NCBI RefSeq assembly: GCF_017313275.1
Contig: NZ_JAFLNM010000005.1
Location: forward strand, 1-64,000
Length of the DNA stretch: 64,000 bases
Direction: 5' to 3'
Origin: Flagellimonas profundi
Lineage (GTDB): Bacteria > Bacteroidota > Bacteroidia > Flavobacteriales > Flavobacteriaceae
Part shown: one piece after another, positions 17,130 to 25,421 of the stretch
Layout of the letters: each line of letters starts with the position of its first letter
Numbering within the stretch: the stretch's first letter is position 1
Made by a program: the position numbers and the translations under genes
The notes under the pieces: generated by a model
The model's database searches: none
Seen by the model: the letters and a program-made list of their open reading frames with translations, nothing else
Told to the model about the DNA's origin: nothing

Positions 17130-19391
17130 GTGCCCAAAACTTACAAAATCATAGTGACCGGTCGAGTACAGGGGGTCGGGTTTAGACCCCATGTCTTTAA
17201 TTTGGCCACTAAATTTAAATTGAACGGTACCGTTTCCAATAATGAGGAGGGCGTTATCATCTACCTTACCGGTGATGAAGATGTGGTGCGTTCCTTTTAT
17301 CGAATATTGACAGAACACCCTCCCAAGGCATCCAAAATAAAAGAACACCATCTTTACGAAGCACAATCGCAACATTTTGATGGTTTCCATATTGTTCCTT
17401 CCAAAAAAGCAGGGAAACTGAACTTACAGCTCACACCCGATTTTGCCATTTGTGATGACTGTAAGGAAGAGATCACCAATTCAGACAATAGGCGTTACCA
17501 TTACCCCTTCACTACCTGTGTGAACTGTGGTCCCCGATGGGCGATCACCAATTCCTTCCCTTTTGAACGTGACAACACCAATTTGGATGTATTTGAAATG
17601 TGCGATACCTGCACCGATGAATATGAAGACCCTTCGAACAGACGGTTTCATTCACAGACCAACACCTGTTCTAATTGTGGTATACAGCTGAAACTATCAA
17701 CAGCCAATGGAGATATCCTTTCAGCAGAACATCCTATTCAAAAAACCGCAATCCTGATCAAGGAAGGTAATATCGTCGCCATTAAAAATACAAGCGGGTA
17801 CCTCTTGTGCTGTGAAGCCAATAATGCGGAAGCCATCAAAAAACTGCGGGAAAGAAAAAACAGGCCCTCAAAACCATTTGCCATTCTGTATCCCTCGTTG
17901 ACCTTGCTAAAACGGGATTTAAAAATTAACGAGATTCAAGAAAAAACACTCACCTCTCCTGAAAGTCCTATCGTTATTATTCCAAAAACCAACTTTACTG
18001 GTGATTTGGCTTTGAATGAGCTCGCTCCCAACCTTAACCAATTGGGGGTTATGCTCCCCTACTCCGGTATTTTGCATTTGTTGGCCAAGGAGCTGGAAAT
18101 ACCCATCGTTGCAACCAGCGGAAACATACATGCATCGCCAATCATCAACGATGAGACAATGGCACATAAAGAATTGAACGGGGTTGCCGATTATTTCTTA
18201 GATCATGATCTAAAGATTACCAACCCCCAAGACGATTCTGTGGTCAAGTTCAGCCCAAAATTCAACACAAAAATCATATTTAGAAGATCAAGGGGACTCA
18301 GTCCAAATTTTGATACCGAAATCGATACCAATAAAAAAATTATGGCCATGGGCGGACACCTGAAAAGCACCGTTGCTTTTCTGCCCAATGATTACCTTTA
18401 TATCAGTCAATATTTGGGAAATCTGGACCATTTTGATGTATTTGATCGCTATACATCGACCGTAGAAAGGTTCATGAAACTGTTTGAAGTGACACCCGAA
18501 GTTGTTTTGGTGGACAAACATCCCGGATACAACAGCACTCGCCATGGCATTGAACTTGCCAAATCAACCACGGCAGAGCTAAAACAAGTTCAACATCACA
18601 AAGCACATTTTGCTTCAGTTTTGGGAGAGCATGCCCTTTTTGATAATGAATCTGGCATTTTGGGAGTGGTTTGGGATGGAACCGGCTATGGGGATGATGC
18701 CCAGATTTGGGGAGGGGAATTTTTTACTTATCAAAATGGAGAAATGAAACGCGTAGGGCATTTTGACTATTATGATTGGTTGGCCGGAGACAAAATGGCC
18801 AAAGAACCCAGAATTTCTTTTTTCTCCTTGTCCAACGACACTATGCAAAGTGAAATCTGTCAAAAATTTTCCAAGCAGGAAATATCGGTTTATAATCATC
18901 TCAAGAAAAAGGAATCCCTGCAAACCTCATCGGTGGGCAGACTATTTGATGCCGTAGCCTCCCTTTTGGACCTTTGCAATTTTAACACCTACGAAGGCGA
19001 AGCTGCCATTCTTCTGGAAAATCAAATTACGGATTATCAACTTGAAAATTGTAAATCTTATGTATCGGAAATGGTGAACGGCACAGTGCCCACAAAGGAG
19101 CTCTTCAACAATCTATACTTGGATTTTAAAACTGGGAAAAAGAAAGAAGAAATTGCAACGAACTTTCTGTACACCTTGGCAACAGTAGTTTTAAAAATGG
19201 CAGAGCAATGGAACATTCAAGAGATTGCAATGAGCGGCGGGGTGTTTCAAAACACCGTTTTGGTTGATATGATAAAAGAATTATCCGGAAGCGAATACAA
19301 GCTATATTTTAATCGTAACTTAAGTCCAAACGATGAAAACATTTCTTTCGGGCAGTTGATGTACAACCAACATATAAAAATTGAACGATGA
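17130..19391 (+). CDS. hypF: Carbamoyltransferase HypF
   Basis: 753 residues from a GTG at 17130, one base after the hyaD stop; the next codons (PKTYKIIVTGRVQGVGFRPHVF) are the HypF acylphosphatase N-terminus, supporting this start. Order: acylphosphatase (1-90), two zinc-finger pairs (CDDC…CVNCG, CDTC…CSNCG, about 105-190), YrdC-like carbamoyl-AMP domain (about 200-380), Kae1-like domain with HHKAHFASVLGEH and GVVWDGTGYGDDAQIWGGE. It makes the carbamoyl group for the active-site cyanides from carbamoyl phosphate. The stop overlaps the hypD start by ATGA, implying coupling. Confidence 0.97.
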   Translation: MPKTYKIIVTGRVQGVGFRPHVFNLATKFKLNGTVSNNEEGVIIYLTGDEDVVRSFYRILTEHPPKASKIKEHHLYEAQSQHFDGFHIVPSKKAGKLNLQLTPDFAICDDCKEEITNSDNRRYHYPFTTCVNCGPRWAITNSFPFERDNTNLDVFEMCDTCTDEYEDPSNRRFHSQTNTCSNCGIQLKLSTANGDILSAEHPIQKTAILIKEGNIVAIKNTSGYLLCCEANNAEAIKKLRERKNRPSKPFAILYPSLTLLKRDLKINEIQEKTLTSPESPIVIIPKTNFTGDLALNELAPNLNQLGVMLPYSGILHLLAKELEIPIVATSGNIHASPIINDETMAHKELNGVADYFLDHDLKITNPQDDSVVKFSPKFNTKIIFRRSRGLSPNFDTEIDTNKKIMAMGGHLKSTVAFLPNDYLYISQYLGNLDHFDVFDRYTSTVERFMKLFEVTPEVVLVDKHPGYNSTRHGIELAKSTTAELKQVQHHKAHFASVLGEHALFDNESGILGVVWDGTGYGDDAQIWGGEFFTYQNGEMKRVGHFDYYDWLAGDKMAKEPRISFFSLSNDTMQSEICQKFSKQEISVYNHLKKKESLQTSSVGRLFDAVASLLDLCNFNTYEGEAAILLENQITDYQLENCKSYVSEMVNGTVPTKELFNNLYLDFKTGKKKEEIATNFLYTLATVVLKMAEQWNIQEIAMSGGVFQNTVLVDMIKELSGSEYKLYFNRNLSPNDENISFGQLMYNQHIKIER

Positions 19392-20482
19392 AGTATTTGA
19401 GCGAATATCGAAACTTGGAGGACACCAAAAAGTATTTGGACCTGATAGCAAAAACTGCCACGCAAACATGGAATATCATGGAAATCTGTGGTGGACAGAC
19501 CCATGGATTGGTAAAAAATGGCATCATTGACCTGCTACCTGAAAATGTCCGAATGATTCATGGTCCAGGGTGTCCTGTCTGTGTTACTCCGATGAACCTG
19601 ATAGACAAGGCCATTGAATTATTGGAAAATGGGGCTATCGTTTGCTCATTCGGTGATATGGTACGTGTACCCGGTAGTAAAAAAAGTCTATTGGAGGCAA
19701 AGGCCAATGGTGGCGATCTTCGTATTCTTTATTCCCCATTGGAAGCTGTGAACATCGCCAAACAAAATCCGGACAAAGAAGTGGTATTTTTTGCCGTTGG
19801 GTTTGAAACCACGGCACCGGCAAACGCCCTATCGGTTATGCATGCCAAAAAGGAAAACGTTACCAATTATTCCATTTTGGTCTCCCACGTGCTTGTTCCA
19901 CCGGCCATGGAAGGAATTTTGGACGATGAACTCTGTACGATCGATGCATTCCTTGGGGCAGGTCATGTTTGCGCTATTATGGGAATGAAAGAATATTACC
20001 CATTGGTCGAAAAATATAAAATACCCATTGTCATAACCGGATTTGAGCCCTTAGATCTTGTTCAAGGCATCTATATGGCGCTCTTGCAGCTGGAAAAAGG
20101 TGAGTATAAATTGGAAAATCAATATTCTCGAGTAGTAAAAGAAGAAGGAAATGTTGAGGCCAAAAAAATGATGGAAGCTGTTTTTGAAATTTCAGACCGT
20201 GAATGGCGAGGCATTGGATCCATACCCGATAGTGGTTATCGTCTTAAAAAAGAATTTCTTGCGTATGATGCCGAAACCAAATTCGGAATCAGTTCCATTA
20301 CAACCCCAGAAAATTCGGCATGCATAGCGGGTCAGATTTTAAAAGGCATCAAAAAACCGCACCAATGTGAACAATTTGGAAAGGCCTGCACACCTTCAAA
20401 TCCCTTAGGAGCCCCCATGGTGTCTTCCGAAGGTGCTTGTGCAGCATACTATCATTTTTCTAACAACTTAATCACATCCTAA
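19388..20482 (+). CDS. hypD: Hydrogenase Fe-(CN)2CO assembly scaffold HypD
   Basis: 364 residues. Signatures MEICGGQTHGLVKNG, MIHGPGCPVCVTP and FAVGFETTAPANAL; the C-terminal cysteines (ENSACIAGQILKG, HQCEQFGKACTP) ligate the [4Fe-4S] cluster. HypD with HypC assembles the Fe(CN)2CO unit. It starts within the hypF stop codon (4-base overlap) and ends two bases before hypE. Confidence 0.97.
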   Translation: MKYLSEYRNLEDTKKYLDLIAKTATQTWNIMEICGGQTHGLVKNGIIDLLPENVRMIHGPGCPVCVTPMNLIDKAIELLENGAIVCSFGDMVRVPGSKKSLLEAKANGGDLRILYSPLEAVNIAKQNPDKEVVFFAVGFETTAPANALSVMHAKKENVTNYSILVSHVLVPPAMEGILDDELCTIDAFLGAGHVCAIMGMKEYYPLVEKYKIPIVITGFEPLDLVQGIYMALLQLEKGEYKLENQYSRVVKEEGNVEAKKMMEAVFEISDREWRGIGSIPDSGYRLKKEFLAYDAETKFGISSITTPENSACIAGQILKGIKKPHQCEQFGKACTPSNPLGAPMVSSEGACAAYYHFSNNLITS

Positions 20483-20484
20483 CC

Positions 20485-21510
20485 ATGAGCAATAAAGACC
20501 TTGGGTTCGAGACCATCAACTTGGGACACGGAAGCGGAGGATTGATGACCCGCGATTTGTTGGACCGCATTATTTTTGAAACTTTCAACAATCCCTATCT
20601 CAATCAAAAACATGACGGTTCCATAATAAAAATGGATGGTGAAATGGCCATTTCCACCGACAGTTTTGTGGTATCCCCCATATTTTTCAAAGGAGGGAAC
20701 ATTGGTGAACTGGCCGTCAACGGTACCGTAAACGATGTGGCCATGTGCGGTGCAGACCCTAAATTTTTATCATTGGCATTTGTAGTGGAAGAGGGATTGC
20801 CCATGGAAGATTTTGTGAAAATTGTTACATCCATCAAGGAAGCGGCAGATATTGCAGGAGTTCAAATCATTACGGGGGATACCAAGGTTGTGGAACGTGG
20901 AAAGGGAGATAAAATCTTCATCAATACCACGGGGTTTGGCAAGGTTCATCCCAAGGCACACATTTCTCCCGATAAAATAAGGTCTGGAGATAAAATAATC
21001 ATCAGTGGACCTGTGGCACAACACGGTATGGCCATTATGTCCCAAAGGGACGGACTTGAATTTGAATCTACCATAGAAAGTGACACCACCAACCTCAACT
21101 TTTTGGTAAATGACCTCTTAGATGCCTTTGGAAACAAAATCCACTTGTTCCGAGATCCTACCAGAGGTGGTGTGGCCAGTGTACTTTCGGAATTGGCAGA
21201 TGACACCAATTTGGGTATTTCACTGAAGGAAACGAATATTCCCTTGGATGACCAAGTAGCCGCAGCATGTGAAATTTTAGGTCTCGATCCCCTCTTCGTG
21301 GCGAATGAAGGTATTTTCGTCACTATTGTGAGTGCAGATGTGGCTGATGCAGTAGAGGAACTTATGAAGAAACACGAAAAAAGTCCCAGGGCGGTCTGCA
21401 TTGGGGAATTTACAACGGAACACCCCAAAAAGGTGGTAATGCACAGTGTTATCGGAGGAAAACGAATGGTTACTCCCATGATCGGAGAGCAATTGCCACG
21501 AATCTGCTAA
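20485..21510 (+). CDS. hypE: Carbamoyl dehydratase HypE
   Basis: 341 residues. INLGHGSGGLMTRDL at the N-terminus (ATP loop), GTVNDVAMCGADP, FRDPTRGGVASVLSELADD, and the terminal PRIC whose cysteine is converted to thiocyanate before donation to HypD. Last gene of the structural/maturation operon. Its stop codon overlaps that of the convergent nickel-permease gene by four bases, so no intergenic terminator exists there. Confidence 0.97.
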   Translation: MSNKDLGFETINLGHGSGGLMTRDLLDRIIFETFNNPYLNQKHDGSIIKMDGEMAISTDSFVVSPIFFKGGNIGELAVNGTVNDVAMCGADPKFLSLAFVVEEGLPMEDFVKIVTSIKEAADIAGVQIITGDTKVVERGKGDKIFINTTGFGKVHPKAHISPDKIRSGDKIIISGPVAQHGMAIMSQRDGLEFESTIESDTTNLNFLVNDLLDAFGNKIHLFRDPTRGGVASVLSELADDTNLGISLKETNIPLDDQVAAACEILGLDPLFVANEGIFVTIVSADVADAVEELMKKHEKSPRAVCIGEFTTEHPKKVVMHSVIGGKRMVTPMIGEQLPRIC

Positions 21511-22211
21511 AAACTAAACATCCAATAAATACCGATTACGATGGCAAAGAGGCCTCCTGCCATCCGGATACCGTTAAAAAACATATCACTATGTCCATTC
21601 TTTGCAATGGAAGACACCTTGCCGATCACAAAGGCAAATGTGACCATTGCCACAAGTATTCCAGCACCAAAACCAATTACATAAGCAATGGAATCGGACT
21701 GTGTTTCGAAACCCAAAACAGGTAGGAACAATAAAAAATGGGAAATTCCTGCCAGACCATGTAAAATACCCACGGAAAACGATGCAAGATTGTTCTGCTT
21801 TAATTTCTCACTATGCACATGATGGTGCGAACTGTTATGATCATGGCGGTGTTCATGAGAATGGATCACGGGGTCATTTTCTGCATGAACGTGCAAATGT
21901 TTGTGCCTTTTTCGCTTTTTGAAGATGCGATACAAAGCCCAACAACCAATTCCTACCAATACAACTCCCACTAATTGCTCACTATACATGGAAATTTCCT
22001 CAACGGGAATTATTTCCTTGAATATGGCGAACAACAAACCTATGGCAATCATTCCCACCAAGTGCCCGACCCCCCAAAAAAGTCCTATTTTCCATGCTTT
22101 GCGTTTTGACTCTATGGCGAAAGGGGCCACTGCAGCCAAATGGTCTGGACCAGCAATTACATGAAGTATGGAAGCTATAAGTCCAGCGGTTAGTGGAAAG
22201 GTTGTATCCAT
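21507..22211 (-). CDS. NicO/UreH-type nickel permease
   Basis: 234 residues from ATG 22211 (MDTTFPLTAGLIASILHVIAGPDH); a longer frame to 22265 adds a charged stretch before the first helix and is not preferred. The first helix carries the metal motif HVIAGPDHLAAVAPF; later GILHGLAGISHFLLFLP repeats the pattern in the second half. A His-rich cytoplasmic loop (HKHLHVHAENDPVIHSHEH…, about residues 105-140) is typical of Ni/Co transporters. About six helices. It most probably imports nickel for the adjacent hydrogenase; cobalt cannot be excluded. Convergent with hypE. Confidence 0.82.
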   Translation of the reverse strand: MDTTFPLTAGLIASILHVIAGPDHLAAVAPFAIESKRKAWKIGLFWGVGHLVGMIAIGLLFAIFKEIIPVEEISMYSEQLVGVVLVGIGCWALYRIFKKRKRHKHLHVHAENDPVIHSHEHRHDHNSSHHHVHSEKLKQNNLASFSVGILHGLAGISHFLLFLPVLGFETQSDSIAYVIGFGAGILVAMVTFAFVIGKVSSIAKNGHSDMFFNGIRMAGGLFAIVIGIYWMFSF

Positions 22212-22335
22212 AATTATTCTAGGAACAGCTATAGTAAATTTACGAATTTTACGGGGTAAAATCACCTCTCCAACACAACTTTATTGGGATAATTACATCT
22301 GAAAAGCACCCATACAATTACGGTGATCCATATCT

Positions 22336-23259
22336 TCAAAAATCATCGATCCAATCAAATTTCTTTTGGATTATTTCTTCCTTTTTCACTTCAAGATATT
22401 CCAAAAATGCAACGGCAGCAGGAGAAAGATTTTTTGACTTCAACCATATTAAATTCCATGTAGTGATTATTGGTAAACCCTTTACCGGCACAATCTTTAA
22501 ATCCTTATTGAGCAACTCATTTTTTATACCTATCAGAGGCATAATGGAACAGCCAAGTCCAGAAACCACGGCTTGTTTAACCGCTTCATTAGAAGTCAAC
22601 TCCATTTTCTTTTGCACTTTAAAATTGTTTCCTTCAATAAACCCTTCCATGGCATTGCGAGTGGCCGAACCAGGTTCCCTGTAAATCAATGGTATTTGTT
22701 CAAACAATTTTCTTTTCGTAATACTCTTGGGGAATTCCCTTCGGTAATCGCTAACATAAAAGAGTTTATTGGGCATTAGTTCCACTCCTTGAACATTCAA
22801 TTTATCCGGAAGAACAGAAACCAGGGCAAAATCAACCTCATTGAGTTCCAAGCTCCTCACTACTTTGCTTTTGTTGGTAACGTCCATCACAAGGTCCACT
22901 CCATCATTCTCTTTCATAAAACCCGACATAAAATAGGGCATCACATACTTCCCTGTTGAGACCACCGATATTTTTAAGCGTCCCGATAGCTTACCCTGAT
23001 AGGCCATGGTCCTATAATTAATTTCATGAACCTGATTGAGAATTTTTTCTGCCGCCCGAGCAATTTCTTTACCAAAATCGGTGATAAAAAGTCGCCTACC
23101 GACCACCTCGGTCAATGGAATTGGAAACTGATCCTGAAAATTTTTTAGCTGTATGGACACAGCTGGCTGAGTTAAATGCAGCTCCTCCGAAGCCTTTGTA
23201 ATGCTTTGTAATTCAGTTATTTTAAGGAATATCTGAAGTTGGTGCAAGGTATAGTCCAT
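22336..23259 (-). CDS. LysR-family regulator divergent from the Ci-uptake genes
   Basis: 307 residues, standard LTTR length. Winged HTH at residues 1-60 (LHQLQIFLKITELQSITKASEELHLTQPAVSIQLKNFQDQF), then the PBP2-type effector domain (KISVVSTGKYVMPYF… VSGLGCSIMPLIG). It is of the CbbR/CysB-like class by overall pattern and is divergent from dabB-dabA, so it probably activates inorganic-carbon uptake in response to a metabolite. A strong inverted repeat lies 10 bases upstream of its start. Effector unknown. Confidence 0.9.
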   Translation of the reverse strand: MDYTLHQLQIFLKITELQSITKASEELHLTQPAVSIQLKNFQDQFPIPLTEVVGRRLFITDFGKEIARAAEKILNQVHEINYRTMAYQGKLSGRLKISVVSTGKYVMPYFMSGFMKENDGVDLVMDVTNKSKVVRSLELNEVDFALVSVLPDKLNVQGVELMPNKLFYVSDYRREFPKSITKRKLFEQIPLIYREPGSATRNAMEGFIEGNNFKVQKKMELTSNEAVKQAVVSGLGCSIMPLIGIKNELLNKDLKIVPVKGLPIITTWNLIWLKSKNLSPAAVAFLEYLEVKKEEIIQKKFDWIDDF

Positions 23260-23268
23260 AAATATTAT

Positions 23269-23283
23269 TAATGTTTAACATTA
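23269..23283. promoter_or_regulatory. LysR-type operator dyad
   Basis: TAATGTT-T-AACATTA, 7-bp arms with a single central base, starting 10 bases from the LysR ATG in the 96-base divergent region. Position and form fit LTTR autoregulation plus activation of the opposite operon; the plus-strand gene start is 73 bases beyond. Confidence 0.5.
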
Positions 23284-23355
23284 TAAATATAAATAAAAAT
23301 TAATGATAAATATCTATAACCTTTGCAAACGAATTATTGCTAAAACCAAAAATTA

Positions 23356-23664
23356 ATGGAAACAAAAGAATTAGCTGAAATCGTGATCAACACAAAAAGA
23401 ATTCAATTGGTAGATGGGAAATTCAACCCAACCGAAGCCTCTGATGTCATTACCTCCTTAATTGATGAGAAAATCAACTTCCACAAAATCCAAAGATTAA
23501 AAATTTGGGAAGGTAATCACCATTGCAATACCAATGTACTGAACAATCGCATTCAGGAATTGGAACAAGAGAAACAAATTGCACGAGATATTGTAAACCA
23601 AGCTAGAACCAAAGGAAAGAGCTTAACAATAAACGGCATTTTAGAAATTACGTTGGAAGATTGA
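23356..23664 (+). CDS. Small soluble protein upstream of dabB, unknown
   Basis: 102 residues; I do not recognise a family. No signal peptide or membrane helix. The C-terminal half (NNRIQELEQEKQIARDIVNQARTKGKSL) is predicted coiled-coil helix; EGNHHCNTNVLNNRIQEL contains a His-His-Cys cluster that could bind metal. First gene of the divergent unit facing LysR, so it is under the same control as dabBA. An accessory or regulatory role in carbon uptake is inferred from position alone. Confidence 0.7.
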   Translation: METKELAEIVINTKRIQLVDGKFNPTEASDVITSLIDEKINFHKIQRLKIWEGNHHCNTNVLNNRIQELEQEKQIARDIVNQARTKGKSLTINGILEITLED

Positions 23665-23741
23665 ACCATCACCATTCAGACAGAGATTTACTGACTTATA
23701 AGCTATACTAAACCACAACATAAATTCAATTTAATTTCTAT

Positions 23742-23942
23742 ATGCAATCCTTAAAAAAAGTTACAACAACCCTTCTAGGTGTACTACTTATAACATCATT
23801 TATTGTACTCTCTTACATGGAGGAATCCTTATTCCTAGATCGTATTTTATTGTGCAGCTTTATACTAGGTGCTGTGCTATTGGCGAATATTCGAAGCGGG
23901 GTTCGTAGAGTTATCCCCGAAGAAGAGAAAAAAAACCGATAA
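23742..23942 (+). CDS. Small two-helix membrane protein, unknown
   Basis: 66 residues with two hydrophobic segments (about 7-25 and 32-50) and a basic/acidic C-terminus (RSGVRRVIPEEEKKNR). It lies between the first gene and dabB, 21 bases before the dabB ATG. It could be a small subunit of the Dab complex; there is no sequence evidence beyond location and membrane character. Confidence 0.6.
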   Translation: MQSLKKVTTTLLGVLLITSFIVLSYMEESLFLDRILLCSFILGAVLLANIRSGVRRVIPEEEKKNR

Positions 23943-23963
23943 CTCTTTAAAAATCAATAGATA

Positions 23964-25421
23964 ATGACATTGTTAACACGTACAATCAGAAATTCTTCCA
24001 AAAAAATTGATATTACCGGGACAATCCCGGTTTTATTTTGGACAATCTTTTTGACGAATCTGATCTTTACAGTTTCATATTCTCCCAATATTCCAGATTG
24101 GCGATGGAATAATCTTTTTAGGATAAATGGATTTTCTGCATTGCTTTGGACTACCGTAACATTTTTTAGTGCGATAATCGGTAGCTATGCGAACTCCTAC
24201 TTCAAGGACAAGGACCAAAAGTCCAAATTTATGTTATTGTCCTTTGGATTCACCTTGGGCGTAATGCTATTTGTGATATCCGAGCACCTCGTTTTACTAT
24301 TGCTAAGCTGGTTGCTAATGGGTACCATCATGTCGGCATTGATAGGTCTGGATTCCAAATGGGGCGATGCACGGGAAGCCAAAAGATTTACACGGCAATA
24401 TTTTATCATCAGCACTATTTTTTTAAGCATAGGCCTGCTGTTGCCAGCATCTTACAATAATACCATCACATTAAGTGAATGGGTTGCTTCCATTGCGCAA
24501 ACACCGAGTTATATAAAAATTATTTCGGCCTTGTGCATTATTATGGCTGCACTGGTACAATCAGCTATATTTCCATTTCACAAATGGTTGCTTTCCGCCA
24601 TGACCGCACCTACACCGGTATCCGCATTAATGCATGCTGGCTTTGTAAATGGTTCCGGTATATTACTAACGCTGTTCGCTCCTTTATTGTTCGCTTCCAA
24701 CACATTGGAAATTCTTCTGATCGTAGGAGGGCTTACAGCGATTTTAGCTCAATTTACCAAGCTGATCCAGGTTAATGTAAAGCAACGTTTGGCATGTTCC
24801 ACGATTGCCCAGATGGGTTTTATGATCATGCAATGTGGACTGGGCTTTTTCAATGCGGCAATTGCCCATTTGATTCTGCACGGGTTTTACAAAGCTTACC
24901 TTTTTCTTTCCTCTGGAGAAGAAATTGAACAATCAACACCGACCGAACCGCCGGTTATTCGAATAAAATGGCTACAGGCACTTGTTGTGCTATTGTTCAG
25001 TCTATTGGGTGCATACCTTTTTGTTCTGTTGACCGGTAAGGGAATGCATATGGATAGTGGCATCTTCCTTACCCTTATTGTATCAACTACTGTAGGGCAA
25101 GCCACTTATAATATCGTAAAACAAAACCCGCTTTCCGGAATCCAGCGAATAGTGCTTCCTCCTGTTCTTTTTATTTCAGGAATTGGGGTCTATTCACTGT
25201 TCTACAATGGAGTTACAGCACTTCTGGCGGACATGCCGTTGGTGGTATCCCCCATTCAACTATCAACAACACAAATTGTATTCGGAATCGTGTTCTTGGT
25301 TGGTTTCTTTTTGATGAAACTTGGCATCTATCGCAGAATTCCTTGGTTATATGTCAAATTACTCAACCTGTCACAACCTCATAATCGAACAATTTTAATG
25401 TATAAATCCAAATTTCAATGA
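23964..25421 (+). CDS. dabB: DabB, proton-channel subunit of the inorganic-carbon pump (NuoL-like)
   Basis: 485 residues, about 13 membrane helices of the Proton_antipo_M family. Conserved NuoL-type features: FPFHKWLLSAMTAPTPVSALMHAGFVNGSGILL (channel Lys and His) and KLIQVNVKQRLACSTIAQMGFMIMQCGLGFF. In characterised DAB systems DabB conducts H+ (or Na+) to energise DabA. The stop overlaps the dabA start by ATGA, so the two are translationally coupled. A Complex-I subunit is excluded by the absence of other nuo genes and the dabA partner. Confidence 0.92.
   Translation: MTLLTRTIRNSSKKIDITGTIPVLFWTIFLTNLIFTVSYSPNIPDWRWNNLFRINGFSALLWTTVTFFSAIIGSYANSYFKDKDQKSKFMLLSFGFTLGVMLFVISEHLVLLLLSWLLMGTIMSALIGLDSKWGDAREAKRFTRQYFIISTIFLSIGLLLPASYNNTITLSEWVASIAQTPSYIKIISALCIIMAALVQSAIFPFHKWLLSAMTAPTPVSALMHAGFVNGSGILLTLFAPLLFASNTLEILLIVGGLTAILAQFTKLIQVNVKQRLACSTIAQMGFMIMQCGLGFFNAAIAHLILHGFYKAYLFLSSGEEIEQSTPTEPPVIRIKWLQALVVLLFSLLGAYLFVLLTGKGMHMDSGIFLTLIVSTTVGQATYNIVKQNPLSGIQRIVLPPVLFISGIGVYSLFYNGVTALLADMPLVVSPIQLSTTQIVFGIVFLVGFFLMKLGIYRRIPWLYVKLLNLSQPHNRTILMYKSKFQ

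Noticed and set aside
23286..23356. dab operon as a member of the same regulon
   Set aside because: No TGAY-N4-RTCA dyad upstream; only a LysR-type inverted repeat.
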